Shown here in pieces: positions 27,294-37,027 of a stretch of 64,000 bases of DNA (positions within the stretch are counted from its first letter, which is position 1; the number at the start of each line of letters is the position of its first letter). The stretch covers positions 1 through 64,000 of the forward strand of contig JAVVPF010000016.1 of the NCBI GenBank assembly GCA_036655895.1, written 5' to 3'. The notes beneath the pieces are model-generated. The model was not told where the DNA came from. It saw only the letters and a program-made list of their open reading frames with translations, and searched no databases. Made by a program: the position numbers and the translations under genes. The DNA is from Cloacibacillus sp. Its GTDB lineage: Bacteria; Synergistota; Synergistia; Synergistales; Synergistaceae.

Positions 27294-28718
27294 CTATGAA
27301 AAACGGCTCAGTTCGTCCATCGTCCGCGTTCGTTCCGACTGAGGCAGCGCAAAAACGTCGTTTTCGATATTTTCCGCAAGCGCCGCGCTTTCCGCAAAGC
27401 CGTACCACGCGAGATTAAATTCAGTCTCGGCCTCTTTTATCCCTGTCAGCCGAAGCTGCGGCGTCCGTTTGCCGATGGTGCGCATCTCTTTTTTTATTTT
27501 CTCATATTTTTGCCGTATTGTCTGTTTTCCTGCGAAAATCTCGCCTTCCCACGGAGTGCCGGGCTTTGGTATGAACGGATTGACGGAGAGCGTCAGGCTT
27601 TGTCCCGTTTCAGCTATTGCGCGGCGGCAAAGCTCCGTCATCTTTGTTATATCCTCGTCAGTCTCGCCGGGAAGGCCTATCATGAAATACATTTTCACCT
27701 TGTCAATTCCAAGTTCCTTTGCGAGAGACAATTTTTCGATTATAAGGTCGTCTGTGAATTTTTTGCCGCAGGCAAAGCGAAGCTCTTCTCCGCCCGTCTC
27801 CGGCGCTACCGTGATGCTTTTTCTGCCGCTTCCTGCAAGCGCCTCTATCATTTTTTTGTTGAGCCTGTCAAGCCGGAGCGAAGCAAAAGAAACTCCGATA
27901 TTTTTATCAAGAAGATCGTCGATGAGACGCGGCAAAAACGGATAGTCGCCCGCCTCCGGCGTCACTAGGCCGGCCTGGGGCACGTCAAAGCGCCCCGTTA
28001 TCTCATCAAGCGCGTTTTTGATAAGTTCGTATCCGCGAAAACGCATACGGCCGAAACATCTGGGCAGTGTGCAGTAGCTGCACGAGCGCGCGCAGCCCCT
28101 TTGGAGCTCCAGCAAAAGCGATTTGCCGAAGGCCCCGCGAGGCGTCATCCACGCGCTGTGCATCGGATAGGCGCCGTTTAGGTCAAGCGTGCGCGATACG
28201 GCAAGGGGGCGCGCGAGGCCTCCGTCCGCGACATCAAGAGGAGGCACAAAGACGTTTGGATTTTCGGCTAGATTCTCCCACAGGCCGCGCCTCGTGCAGG
28301 CGCCCCGCTCGTATCTTCGCAGACAATCGGCCACGTGAGGCAGCGCGTCAAGGCCGTCGCCAAGAATGATGAAGTCGCAGACGCCCGATGCGGCAAGCGG
28401 GTTTATATAGGTGAGCGCGCCGCCCATGCCGACTACGGGAAAAGCTCCGTTTTCACGCGCCGCTGCCGAAAGCGGCACGCCGCCGTCCGCAAGCCATTTA
28501 TAAAATACCGGTATGTCGCCCTCGTAGGCTATGCTTGCGGTGATGACGGAAAAGCGCTCCAGCATTGTGTCGAAATCAACGGAACGGTATGGGAAAGGCG
28601 CCGCGAAAAAGCGTTCAGCGGCGGCTCCCAGACGCCGAAGCGTCTGAAAAACATAATGGAAGCCGAGATTTGCGGAGCCAATGGAATAATCCGCAGGATA
28701 AAAGAGCGCCCAAGGCAA
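27294..28718 (-). CDS. B12-binding-like radical SAM protein (start uncertain)
   Basis: The protein has an N-terminal cobalamin-binding-like Rossmann segment (ALFYPADYSIGSANLGF), then a radical SAM core with C209-x3-C213-x2-C216 (GCARSCSYC) and the downstream AdoMet motifs APETGGEELR and MIGLPGETDED. It resembles the TIGR03960-type family, whose reaction is unknown. The stated start is TTG at 28718. The frame stays open and looks coding upstream, reaching a CTG at 28832 inside the ftsZ stop (CTGA overlap) behind GGAGG. The real protein may be about 38 residues longer. It lies directly between ftsZ and the SPOR gene. Confidence 0.85.
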   Translation of the reverse strand: MPWALFYPADYSIGSANLGFHYVFQTLRRLGAAAERFFAAPFPYRSVDFDTMLERFSVITASIAYEGDIPVFYKWLADGGVPLSAAARENGAFPVVGMGGALTYINPLAASGVCDFIILGDGLDALPHVADCLRRYERGACTRRGLWENLAENPNVFVPPLDVADGGLARPLAVSRTLDLNGAYPMHSAWMTPRGAFGKSLLLELQRGCARSCSYCTLPRCFGRMRFRGYELIKNALDEITGRFDVPQAGLVTPEAGDYPFLPRLIDDLLDKNIGVSFASLRLDRLNKKMIEALAGSGRKSITVAPETGGEELRFACGKKFTDDLIIEKLSLAKELGIDKVKMYFMIGLPGETDEDITKMTELCRRAIAETGQSLTLSVNPFIPKPGTPWEGEIFAGKQTIRQKYEKIKKEMRTIGKRTPQLRLTGIKEAETEFNLAWYGFAESAALAENIENDVFALPQSERTRTMDELSRFS

Positions 28719-28828
28719 ATCTCCTCCCCTGGGCAGCTCCGTTATCCATTCTTCGTCTCTTCTGTAATCCTCCCAGCTCTGCCAGGCCGTTATTTTTGCC
28801 GGCCTTTTAGCTGGCCCGCGCCGCTGTT

Positions 28829-30145
28829 TCAGGATTTCTGCCTCCGTCTGAGGTAGGCTGGGATGTCGTACTGATCCGTAGGCGCGCCGCTTTGTTTGAA
28901 AAGGTCTTCGTCTATTCCCGCGGGCTGTGTGATGGGCGTCGTCTTCTGCGGCGCTTCAGCCTGTTTCGTGACGACGCCGTCGGCGTTTTCCTGCGGCTCT
29001 TTACGCGTTTCGGCCGCCGCCGATTTGGCTGCGGTGTAGTTATTCAGAGTTTTTACCGCGGCGAGGTCGAGTCCCTGAGTGGTGACGCCGTTTGAGGCGC
29101 TTTTTGGGGCTGGCTGTCTGCGCGTCGCCGGGGCTTCCACGAACTCTTCCACCTGCGCTTGGGCGTCGATGTCGTCGTCAAATCCGGTTGCGATTACTGT
29201 TATCTGGATGGAATCTTCCATCTCGGGGTCAAAGACGTGGCCCCAGATGATGAAGGCGTCTTCGTCGGCCGCTTCTGTTATTATGCTTATAGCTTCGTTT
29301 ATCTCATGGATGCCGACGCTCGCGCCTCCCGTGATGTTGAAGAGGATGCCCTTTGCGCCCGTCATCCTGCTGTCCATGAGCGGGCTGTTTATGGCGTTGA
29401 AGGCGGCTGTGGCCGCGCGTTTTTCGCCAAAGCCCTCGCCTATGCCCATGATGGCGGTGCCGGCGTTTGACATTATAGTCTTGACGTCCGCGAAGTCCAC
29501 GTTCACGAGGCCGGGGCGTTTGATGAGGTCGGTGACGCCCTGCACAGCCTGATGCAGCACTCCGTCCGCCATCCTGAACGCGTCGTTGACGGAGGTTTTC
29601 TTATCGGAGATGCCCAGCAGCCTGTCGTTTGGTATTATGATGAGCGCGTCCACCTTGTCTTTGAGCTGGAGGACGCCCGCCTCAGCCTGCTTGATCCTCC
29701 TGCGCCCCTCGAAGGTGAAGGGGACTGTGACGACGGCCACGACAAGCGCGCCCGCCTCTTTTGCGATGCCGGCTATTACGGGCGCAGCTCCAGTGCCAGT
29801 CCCGCCGCCCATGCCCGCGGCTACGAAGATCATGTCTGCGCCGTCGACTACGGCGCGAAGTTCCTCGCGCGACTCCATCGCCGACTTGCAGCCTATCTCG
29901 GGGTTTGAGCCGGCGCCCAGGCCCTTCGTCAGCTCTTTGCCCAGTATGATGCGGCAAGGCGCCTCAGAAAGCTCCAGATGCGCTATATCCGTGTTTGCCG
30001 CTATAAACTCGACGCCGGATACGCCTCCGCGGATTATATGGTTGAGCGCGTTGTTGCCGGCTCCGCCGACGCCTACTACCTTTATCACTTCCCTCGTCGG
30101 GAAGTTCGCTTTATCAAGCTGAAAAATTTCTGACATTGAGCCCAT
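28829..30145 (-). CDS. ftsZ: Cell division GTPase FtsZ
   Basis: FtsZ polymerises into the cytokinetic ring. The 438-residue protein has the tubulin signature GGGTGTG at 113-119, NTD and GAGSNPEIG nucleotide-contact segments, and a T7-loop [12 protein letters not shown] variable linker runs from about 320. The C-terminal peptide [11 protein letters not shown] is the docking site for FtsA. AGGAGG lies 6 nt before the ATG at 30145. It follows ftsA by 29 nt. Confidence 0.98.
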   Translation of the reverse strand: MGSMSEIFQLDKANFPTREVIKVVGVGGAGNNALNHIIRGGVSGVEFIAANTDIAHLELSEAPCRIILGKELTKGLGAGSNPEIGCKSAMESREELRAVVDGADMIFVAAGMGGGTGTGAAPVIAGIAKEAGALVVAVVTVPFTFEGRRRIKQAEAGVLQLKDKVDALIIIPNDRLLGISDKKTSVNDAFRMADGVLHQAVQGVTDLIKRPGLVNVDFADVKTIMSNAGTAIMGIGEGFGEKRAATAAFNAINSPLMDSRMTGAKGILFNITGGASVGIHEINEAISIITEAADEDAFIIWGHVFDPEMEDSIQITVIATGFDDDIDAQAQVEEFVEAPATRRQPAPKSASNGVTTQGLDLAAVKTLNNYTAAKSAAAETRKEPQENADGVVTKQAEAPQKTTPITQPAGIDEDLFKQSGAPTDQYDIPAYLRRRQKS

Positions 30146-30174
30146 GGTATGCCTCCTGATTCCAGAACTGGCCT

Positions 30175-31518
30175 CTAAAAGAGGTCGCCAAAGAGTTTTT
30201 TAAACGCGTCGACGGGACTGAAGCTTGGGCCGTCCTTCTCCTTGCCGGACATCGGCGTGCCGGAAAGCGGCGGCACGTAGACCGGTGAGGACTTCGGCTG
30301 TTCGTTCTTTCCTATCATCGGATTGTCGAGATAGCGGAAGGGGTCGCGTTCGCGCTCCAATATGTATTTGATGATGCCGGCGGCCGAGGCGTATTCCTGC
30401 GTGTTGCGGCCGGGAGGCATTCTGTTCGCGTCAAGCGGCATCACCGCCCTTGCCGGAAGGTCCATCATATCTACGACGAAGTCATCTATGCCGTCGGTCT
30501 TTGAGACGCCGCCCGTGAGCAAAATGCCGCCGGGCAGAAGGGAAATCTTCGCCGCTTTTATCTCGGGCCGTATCAGCACCTCAGCCAGCTCTTCAAGACG
30601 GCATTTGACGATCTCGTACAGATCTTCTTTAGCGATGCTGTAGTCGCGCGTCTTGTGCGTGAAGTCCATCGTCTCGCCCTGTTCAAAGTCATGCTTCAAT
30701 GAGACGGAGCGCTTTATCTCCTCCGCCTTGTTGAGGGGCAGGCGCAGAACGCTGCCAAGGTCGTTTGTGATATGGTCGCCGCCAACTGGAAGCAGGCCCA
30801 GATGTTTTGGGCGTCCGTCCGCAAAGACCGCTATGCCAGTGGTGCCTCCGCCTATATCGATGACGACGGCGCCCGCCAGCGCGTCCTCTGGCGAGAGCAC
30901 TCCAAGGGCCGCGGCGAGCGGTTTGATGACGAGGCTCGTCACTTCAAGGCCCGCGCGATTGACGCAGTTCAGTACGTTTTGGATTGTGGCAGTGGGGACT
31001 ATTATCGACTGTAGTTCGATGTCGAGGCGCATAGCGTTCATTCCGAGGGGGTCGTCGATGCCGACGTTTCCGTCAAGCGAATATTCGACTGGAATGGTGT
31101 GCAGTATGCTTTGATTGGTCGGCACCACGACGTCAGCCTGCGCCGCGTCTATGACGCGTTCGATGTCAAGGCGCATGACCGAGCGCGGCGTGCGTCCAAG
31201 AGAGACCATGCCCTTTGAACGGATGCTCGTCACTTCGCCGCCGCCGAAGGCTACGGTGACTTCGTTCAAATCCTGCCCGACCATGTTCTGCGCGTCGCTT
31301 ATCGCCTGACGCACCGACCTTACGGCCTGGTCGAGATTTACGATAAGGCCTTTTCTTATTCCGTTTGACGGCGCCTGTCCAACTCCGATGACCTGCGCTT
31401 CTTCTCCGTCAAGTTCACGTTCCGCTACCACCACTGTAACCTTACTGGTTCCAAGATCAAGGCCGACGAGCAGATCAGGTTCTCTATTTTGCTGATAAGC
31501 CGCTTGCTTTTTAAACAA
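30175..31518 (-). CDS. ftsA: Cell division protein FtsA
   Basis: FtsA is an actin-like ATPase that tethers FtsZ to the membrane. The 447-residue protein shows the phosphate-1 motif [14 protein letters not shown], the adenosine-side motifs [15 protein letters not shown] and [12 protein letters not shown], and a C-terminal amphipathic stretch ([12 protein letters not shown]) that fits the membrane-targeting helix. It starts with TTG at 31518, 8 nt after AGGGGG. The 124-bp gap upstream holds a possible extra promoter, so ftsA-ftsZ may be expressed partly apart from the mur genes. Confidence 0.96.
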   Translation of the reverse strand: MFKKQAAYQQNREPDLLVGLDLGTSKVTVVVAERELDGEEAQVIGVGQAPSNGIRKGLIVNLDQAVRSVRQAISDAQNMVGQDLNEVTVAFGGGEVTSIRSKGMVSLGRTPRSVMRLDIERVIDAAQADVVVPTNQSILHTIPVEYSLDGNVGIDDPLGMNAMRLDIELQSIIVPTATIQNVLNCVNRAGLEVTSLVIKPLAAALGVLSPEDALAGAVVIDIGGGTTGIAVFADGRPKHLGLLPVGGDHITNDLGSVLRLPLNKAEEIKRSVSLKHDFEQGETMDFTHKTRDYSIAKEDLYEIVKCRLEELAEVLIRPEIKAAKISLLPGGILLTGGVSKTDGIDDFVVDMMDLPARAVMPLDANRMPPGRNTQEYASAAGIIKYILERERDPFRYLDNPMIGKNEQPKSSPVYVPPLSGTPMSGKEKDGPSFSPVDAFKKLFGDLF

Positions 31519-31542
31519 AGAAAATGCCCCCTCTTCCTAGGG

Positions 31543-31571
31543 ATTATATATCCCTCATATTCTACCCTAAA
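31543..31571 (-). promoter_or_regulatory. Possible internal promoter for ftsA-ftsZ
   Basis: A consensus TATAAT (31543-31548, minus strand) lies 17 bp from a weak -35, TTTAGG (31566-31571). The ftsQ-ftsA gap is unusually long and AT-rich for this cluster. Confidence 0.4.
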
Positions 31572-31642
31572 ACTCTGACTTTAGAAATAAATATATTCCG
31601 TAACATCCGAATAAAATTTAAAAATATGTATATATATTACAT

Positions 31643-32521
31643 TCATTGTACCGCCTTTTTAGAAAAAGCGCCTACGTTATTGCCGCTGATGTCCGCGCTC
31701 TGCGGCTTGACGTTTTTGATAAGTATCTTGCCGTTATAGGTACAGTCTATATAGAGGTCGGGAGGCAGGTTTGCTATGCCGCCGTATAATTTTTTGATGG
31801 CAACGGCCGCCTCGTCCCAAAGTTTGGCGTCCTCCGGCAGTATCATCGCGGCTCCGTTCTCATCCCCCGCCGTATAGAATATTATGCGCACGACGGGCGT
31901 GCCTTCACGAATGGCCGCCTGGATGAACTTGATGGACCTGTTCCAGCCAAGCTGCTCCGTCTTTGAGTACCAGCTTTTTATGAGAGGCAGCGGCAGGCTG
32001 GAGGTAAAGATGTTCCCCGGCGCACCTGCGAGGTTTATTGGCGTTGCGCGTTCTTCAGACCATGACAATATGGGCAGCTTGTCAGCGTTGTGCGCCGCAA
32101 GCAGCGTATTTGCCGCAAGCGAAGAGGGCCAGACCTTTCCGTTCTCCGCAAGGTACCAGAATTTCCCCGCCCAAAAAATCTTATAAAGCGGAGAAAGAGG
32201 CGCGACGGTCAGGCTGAATTTCCCCCAGCCGCAGATCTCGGGCGCTACCGTCACCGGATAATAGGCCTCTATGAGGCCCTTATATTCGTTTTTCGCAAAC
32301 CAGAAGGAGGGCCAGAATGCCTCCTGCGCCGGCGAAAGCGTCCCCCACACCGCATACTGCGGCAGGATGTGCGCCGGCGTCACCTGTATGTCGCTTATGC
32401 GCATCACAGAAAAACGTCCCTCTGCCGCCGCCATGAAGCCAAGCGCGGCTGCCGCCAAAACGAGCAGAAATTTTTTCAGTCTTCTATAGCGCCGGAAACT
32501 CGCCAATGATCTTAATTTCAT
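31643..32521 (-). CDS. ftsQ: Divergent FtsQ/DivIB-like divisome protein
   Basis: The call rests mainly on position (between murB and ftsA) and architecture. It has a short basic cytoplasmic N-terminus, one membrane helix (about 17-34) and about 255 extracytoplasmic residues. FtsQ/DivIB joins FtsL and the septal synthase complex. The POTRA-like part would begin near MRISDIQVTPAHILP, close to the membrane as expected. I start at the ATG at 32521, 7 nt after AAGG; a TTG two codons earlier is possible. It overlaps murB by 38 nt. Sequence similarity by eye is weak, so the name is an inference. Confidence 0.7.
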   Translation of the reverse strand: MKLRSLASFRRYRRLKKFLLVLAAAALGFMAAAEGRFSVMRISDIQVTPAHILPQYAVWGTLSPAQEAFWPSFWFAKNEYKGLIEAYYPVTVAPEICGWGKFSLTVAPLSPLYKIFWAGKFWYLAENGKVWPSSLAANTLLAAHNADKLPILSWSEERATPINLAGAPGNIFTSSLPLPLIKSWYSKTEQLGWNRSIKFIQAAIREGTPVVRIIFYTAGDENGAAMILPEDAKLWDEAAVAIKKLYGGIANLPPDLYIDCTYNGKILIKNVKPQSADISGNNVGAFSKKAVQ

Positions 32522-33374
32522 ATTCAAGCCTTATTCCATATCTGTCATAGACGCGCGCGCGGCACAGCTCGGCCAGTTTGAAGATGTCGTCCGCCTTCGC
32601 TCCGCCGCGGTTTTCTATAAAATTCGCGTGGCTGGGGCAGACGCGCGCCTCGCCTACGAAAAGTTCCTTGCACCCGCACGAGTCAAGCAGCGCGCCCGCG
32701 GCGTTTCCCGCGGGATTTTTAAAGACGCAGCCCGCGGTCATAGCCCCTATCGGCTGACCTTTTTTAAGTTTTGCAAAATGTCTTATATTCTTGATAATAT
32801 TTTGTTTATCCTCAAGAGGAAAACGAAAAGTCGCGCCGGTTATAAAAAGCGGAGGGCGTTTCCACGGAGAATTTCTGTAGCGCCACTCAAGTTCGCCGCG
32901 CTCCCATTTCCGAACCTCTCCGTCCTCCGTGACCGCCGTTATGCTTTCTACGGAGGGCGCGAAGCTGCGGCCGTCAGCTCCAGCGTTGCCAAAGAGCGCG
33001 CCGCCCACCGTGCCCGGGATGCCGGTAAGAAATTCCGTGCCGCCCCAGCCGTTTGCAAACGACAAGGCTAGCAGCGCCTTTACGGAAAAACCGGCGCCTG
33101 TCTGCACGTATACGCAGCCGTCCCCCGCCTCCGCCGTTACGTCGGCAAGATTTGAGGAAGAAAGCACTCCAGCCTCTATCTGCCCCTCCTGCACAAGCAC
33201 GTTGGAACCGCCGCCAAGGACGAACAGCTGCGTTCCGTCATTTGCGGAGGAACGTATGAGCCCAGCCGCCTCGTCCGCGGACGCGGGCGCGGCGAACCAG
33301 AGGCAGCGGCCGCCGCAGCCCCAGCTGTTAAGCTCCCTCAATGGATAATCGCGGATGCGAAGCGTTTGTGACAT
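32484..33374 (-). CDS. murB: UDP-N-acetylenolpyruvoylglucosamine reductase
   Basis: MurB reduces the enolpyruvyl group to give UDP-MurNAc, using FAD and NADPH. The 296-residue protein has the FAD-binding segments LGGGSNVLV and LTGIPGTVGGALFGNAGA and a YRNSPW motif. It also has the catalytic-loop motif AGCVFKNPAG, in which cysteine takes the place of the usual serine; this substitution occurs in other type II MurB enzymes. The start adjoins the murC stop with no gap. Confidence 0.96.
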   Translation of the reverse strand: MSQTLRIRDYPLRELNSWGCGGRCLWFAAPASADEAAGLIRSSANDGTQLFVLGGGSNVLVQEGQIEAGVLSSSNLADVTAEAGDGCVYVQTGAGFSVKALLALSFANGWGGTEFLTGIPGTVGGALFGNAGADGRSFAPSVESITAVTEDGEVRKWERGELEWRYRNSPWKRPPLFITGATFRFPLEDKQNIIKNIRHFAKLKKGQPIGAMTAGCVFKNPAGNAAGALLDSCGCKELFVGEARVCPSHANFIENRGGAKADDIFKLAELCRARVYDRYGIRLEYEIKIIGEFPAL

Positions 33375-34793
33375 TTATTTTTGCATCTCTGTCAGCTTGT
33401 CGACTATTTTATTTCCAAGCGTTCCGATGGAGCCGGCGCCCACCGTCAGTATTATGTCTCCAGAACGCGCCGCCTGACAGACAGAGGTGATGAGGTCGTC
33501 AAAATTTCCAGACAGCTCGTAGTGCGAGCGCATGTCGTCCGAAGCGGCGTCAAAGATGAGCTTTGAGGAGACTCCCTCTATAGGCCTTTCGTCTGAGCCA
33601 TATATGGGCAGTATAAACGCTCTGTCCGCAAGGGAAAGTGCGTCCGCAAACTCTTTATAGAGTGCGGCTGTGCGGCTGAAGCGATGCGGCTGGAAGATAG
33701 CCACAACGCGCCGCTCGGGGAATATTTTGCGGACCGTGCTAAGCGTAGCCGATATTTCATTTGGGTGATGTCCGTAATCGTCGTAGATGAGGATGCCGTT
33801 CACCTCTCCGCACTTTTGAAGACGGCGCTTCGCTCCGATGAAGAGTTTAAGCCCCTCGCGGATATCGTCGTCGCCTATCCCCATTTCTACAGCCGCCGCG
33901 TAAGCGGCAAGCGAGTTCAGCACGTTATGTTCGCCGGAAACTTTGAGTTCGACTATGCCCCTGTCCTCTCCGTTGCAGAAGAGCCTGTAGGAGACGCCGC
34001 CTCCGGCAAAGTGCGTCACCTCGGCGGCGCCCCAGTTCCATCCGCGCCCCCAGCCGTAGGTGATTATGTTCTTTGAGACGCTGTACTCTTCGCAGAGGCG
34101 GCGCACTCCGCCGTCCTCCATGCACATGATCGTCTTGCCGCCGGTCTTTGAGTGCGAAAGAAACTCCGCAAAGGCGTCCGTAACGGCCTTAAAGGTCATG
34201 TAGTGGTCTCTGTGGTCCCAGTCGATATTCGTTATGACGGAGATCTCCGGGTGGAAGTAGACGAACGAGCGGTCGCTCTCGTCAAGCTCCGCCACCATAA
34301 AGTCGCTCTTGCCGAGCTTTGCGTTAGTGCCTATCTGAAGCAGTTCTCCGCCGATGGCCACGGTCGGGTCAGTTCCCGCGTGTTCCGCAATGAGCGAGAT
34401 CATCGACGACGTGGTCGTCTTTCCGTGCGTGCCGGCCACTCCAACTCCGCGCCTTACGTTGAATATCTGGCTTAAGACCTCGGCCCTGCGTGAGACCTGT
34501 ATCCCCTGCTGCCACGCCTTGAGTATCTCCGGGTGGTCGTTCGGGATGGCGCTTGAATATACCAGAATGTTCGGCATGAACTCGTCGATATGCCGCGCGT
34601 CGTGTCCAATGATCACAGGGATGTTGCGTTCTTCCATGTGCTTCATGTAGGCGGTTTTGATAGAGTCGCATCCAGAGACCTTCGCGCCTATCTGGTCAAG
34701 AAGTATGGCAAGACCGCTCATGCCAGCTCCGCCTACACCCATCAAGTGTATGCTCTTATTTTTCAAACCGCTGTCCCTGTTTTCCATCTTCAT
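33375..34793 (-). CDS. murC: UDP-N-acetylmuramate-L-alanine ligase
   Basis: MurC adds L-alanine to UDP-MurNAc. The 472-residue protein has the N-terminal Rossmann motif LMGVGGAGMSG, the ATP loop GVAGTHGKTTTSSM, the ligase-core DESDRSF segment and YDDYGHHPNEI, a MurC-specific motif. The ATG at 34793 follows AAGGGAG closely, and an ATG two codons on is also possible. It lies 13 nt after murG. Confidence 0.97.
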   Translation of the reverse strand: MKMENRDSGLKNKSIHLMGVGGAGMSGLAILLDQIGAKVSGCDSIKTAYMKHMEERNIPVIIGHDARHIDEFMPNILVYSSAIPNDHPEILKAWQQGIQVSRRAEVLSQIFNVRRGVGVAGTHGKTTTSSMISLIAEHAGTDPTVAIGGELLQIGTNAKLGKSDFMVAELDESDRSFVYFHPEISVITNIDWDHRDHYMTFKAVTDAFAEFLSHSKTGGKTIMCMEDGGVRRLCEEYSVSKNIITYGWGRGWNWGAAEVTHFAGGGVSYRLFCNGEDRGIVELKVSGEHNVLNSLAAYAAAVEMGIGDDDIREGLKLFIGAKRRLQKCGEVNGILIYDDYGHHPNEISATLSTVRKIFPERRVVAIFQPHRFSRTAALYKEFADALSLADRAFILPIYGSDERPIEGVSSKLIFDAASDDMRSHYELSGNFDDLITSVCQAARSGDIILTVGAGSIGTLGNKIVDKLTEMQK

Positions 34794-34806
34794 CAGGCTC
34801 CCTTAT

Positions 34807-35892
34807 CTATCCCGCAGGAAAAAGCGCGCTCCATAAATTTTCACAGATGACCTTTTCCTGTCCTTTGAGGCATCCGCCCCCGTTTTTGTTTTCTCTTATT
34901 TTATTAAGTTCCTTCAAGGCGGAGGCAAGCGCAGAGGCGTCCTCTTCCTCGTTAAAAAGCACTCCTATATTTTCGCTGACGAATGCAAGCGCATTGTGGT
35001 ACTGGTGATTGTCGGCGGCGCCCCTCCACGGTATGACGAGCGCCGGAATGCCTAGCACTCCCGCCTCCGTCAAAGTGGAGCCTCCGCCGCGAAGCACCAG
35101 CATGTCCGCCGCGGAATAAAGCGGCGACGCGTCCCATACTTTAGGCAGGAGCCAGACGTTACGCTCCGCCTTACGCACCGTATCTGAGACCGCGGGCAGT
35201 ATAAAGCCCCAATCCGCAAAGGCGGCGTTGCGGGCCGTCTCGCATATTTTATCCTTTATAGACTGGCTGCCCAAAGAGCCGGTGAAGACGACCACCTTCG
35301 GGCCGGAGGGCATCTCCTCCGCAATCTCCAGCGCCTTCCACGCGGAGGCCTGCTGCGTGCGCGCGAACTGACGCACCGGCACTCCGGTGCGTAGGACGCG
35401 CGCCTCTGAAAGCGGCGGGCATTCACCCCAGCCGCAGTAAATATCGACGCCAAGCTTCGCGGCGACCCGAGTCACCTTGCCAGCCCTTGCGTTCTGCTCA
35501 TGCATAGCGCAGCGGACGCCGGCGCGTTTGCAGGCAAGCATCATCGGAAATGAGAGATAACCTCCGAAAAGCAGCGCCGCCTCCGGCTTGAATCGCGAAA
35601 ACGCGTCGCGCGCAAAACGGTATGACGAATAGAGCGAACAAAGACGGCCGAGCCTCTGTGTGACGTTTCTGCCAGAAAGCGGCGAACCGTCTATAGGCAG
35701 CACAAGCGGCTCTTCGCCTGCCGCGGCGTATATCTCACGCTCTAAAGGCCTGCTGCCGCAGACGTAGCGCACGCGGCATTCAGGGTGGCGGGATTTTATC
35801 CAGCGGCCGAACGAGATAGCGGGCCAGATGTGGCCGCCAGTGCCGCCCGCCGCAAGCAATAAATTTTTAGCGGCCGTATTTGCGTCATTCAT
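34807..35892 (-). CDS. murG: Lipid II synthase MurG
   Basis: MurG transfers GlcNAc from UDP-GlcNAc to lipid I on the cytoplasmic membrane face. The 361-residue GT28 protein shows GGTGGHIWPA (from 16), FGGYLSFPM, HEQNARAGKVTR, GSLGSQ and the donor-binding LRGGGSTLTEAGVLGIPALVIPW region. I start at the ATG at 35892, 9 nt after GAGG and inside the ftsW stop (8-nt overlap). The frame is open to 35943, but the extra residues do not look native. The protein has the normal family length. Confidence 0.96.
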   Translation of the reverse strand: MNDANTAAKNLLLAAGGTGGHIWPAISFGRWIKSRHPECRVRYVCGSRPLEREIYAAAGEEPLVLPIDGSPLSGRNVTQRLGRLCSLYSSYRFARDAFSRFKPEAALLFGGYLSFPMMLACKRAGVRCAMHEQNARAGKVTRVAAKLGVDIYCGWGECPPLSEARVLRTGVPVRQFARTQQASAWKALEIAEEMPSGPKVVVFTGSLGSQSIKDKICETARNAAFADWGFILPAVSDTVRKAERNVWLLPKVWDASPLYSAADMLVLRGGGSTLTEAGVLGIPALVIPWRGAADNHQYHNALAFVSENIGVLFNEEEDASALASALKELNKIRENKNGGGCLKGQEKVICENLWSALFPAG

Positions 35893-37024
35893 CGAAAGTA
35901 TCCTCAAGAACGCTGTCTTTTTCAAGCCGCAGCATAAGCCCAACGCGCGACCACATAGTCACAAGCGACGTGCCTCCGTAGCTTATAAAGGGCAGCGGCA
36001 TGCCGGTCAGCGGTATCATCTTCGTGACGCCCGCGACGTTGATGACGAGCGGCAGCAGCACCGTAAGCGAGATGCCCCATATAAGCGAGGCGCGAAACGG
36101 GTCCTGCGTGCGGAAATAGCTTGCGCGGGTCTGGAGCAGCCAGAAGCCGAACAGCAAAATGATGCAGAGCGTGCCTATAAGCCCCAGCTCCTCGCCGACG
36201 GCGGCGTAAATGAAGTCCGTATAGGCTGCGGGCAGATAGTTCAGTTTTTGAAAGCCGTGCCCCAGGCCCGAGCCCCACACTCCGCCGTTTGAAAAGGCGA
36301 TAAGCCCCTGTATAGCCTGAAAGCCCTTATCCAGCGGGTCCTGCCACGGGTCGAGAAAGGCGGCGACGCGCCTCATGCGGTAAGGCTCTATCAATATGAG
36401 CAGTGGGAAAACGACGCCTCCAAGGACGCCCCCCGCAATCAGCGGATAGCGCCAGCCGATGCGTTCGACGTACATTCCCATCGACACGGTGAAGACAAGT
36501 ATCGTAGTGCCGAGGTCTGGCTGGGCAAGCAGCGGCAGCACGGCGAGAGTTATAATAACAATAGTTTTTACAAAGCTTTTCAAAGGATCGCGGTCGCCAT
36601 CGCGGGCGAAAAGTTTCGCTAGATGCAGCGCAACGGCAAGGCAAAGCAACTCTCCCGGCTGCAAAGAGACGCCGAGCCCCGGGAGCTTTATCCAGCGCCG
36701 CGCGCCTCCTATCGCCTCTCCTATGCCTGGCACAAGCGGCAGCCACGCCAGCACCCACATCAAAATGAGCAGCGGGGCGGAAAAACGGTACCAGATGCGC
36801 ACAGGTATGGAATATATGACGCACATGCCGCACATCGCAATAAAGAGCCACTGAGTCTGCTTTATGCCCATCTGAAAAGGCGTGCCCGTATATAGGAACG
36901 AGGTCGGACTGGTGGTGGAGGTTATCATCAAAATGCCGATGCCGCTTAAAATGAGCGGTATCGCCCATATAAACGGATTGGCTTTATATCTGCTTCCCTC
37001 CTGCCCCAGCGGATTTATTTCCAT
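35885..37024 (-). CDS. ftsW: Septal peptidoglycan polymerase FtsW (SEDS family)
   Basis: FtsW polymerises lipid II together with its class B PBP partner at the septum. The 379-residue protein has about ten membrane helices and the SEDS motifs ARRWIKLPGLGVSLQPGEL, LIEPYRMRRVAAFLDPW, GVWGSGLGHGFQKLNYLP and YTDFIYAAVGEELG, and it ends with the conserved MPLPFISYGGTS. It lies between murD and murG in the dcw order and forms a pair with the PBP at 42344-44038. Confidence 0.96.
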   Translation of the reverse strand: MEINPLGQEGSRYKANPFIWAIPLILSGIGILMITSTTSPTSFLYTGTPFQMGIKQTQWLFIAMCGMCVIYSIPVRIWYRFSAPLLILMWVLAWLPLVPGIGEAIGGARRWIKLPGLGVSLQPGELLCLAVALHLAKLFARDGDRDPLKSFVKTIVIITLAVLPLLAQPDLGTTILVFTVSMGMYVERIGWRYPLIAGGVLGGVVFPLLILIEPYRMRRVAAFLDPWQDPLDKGFQAIQGLIAFSNGGVWGSGLGHGFQKLNYLPAAYTDFIYAAVGEELGLIGTLCIILLFGFWLLQTRASYFRTQDPFRASLIWGISLTVLLPLVINVAGVTKMIPLTGMPLPFISYGGTSLVTMWSRVGLMLRLEKDSVLEDTFDE

Positions 37025-37027
37025 ATA

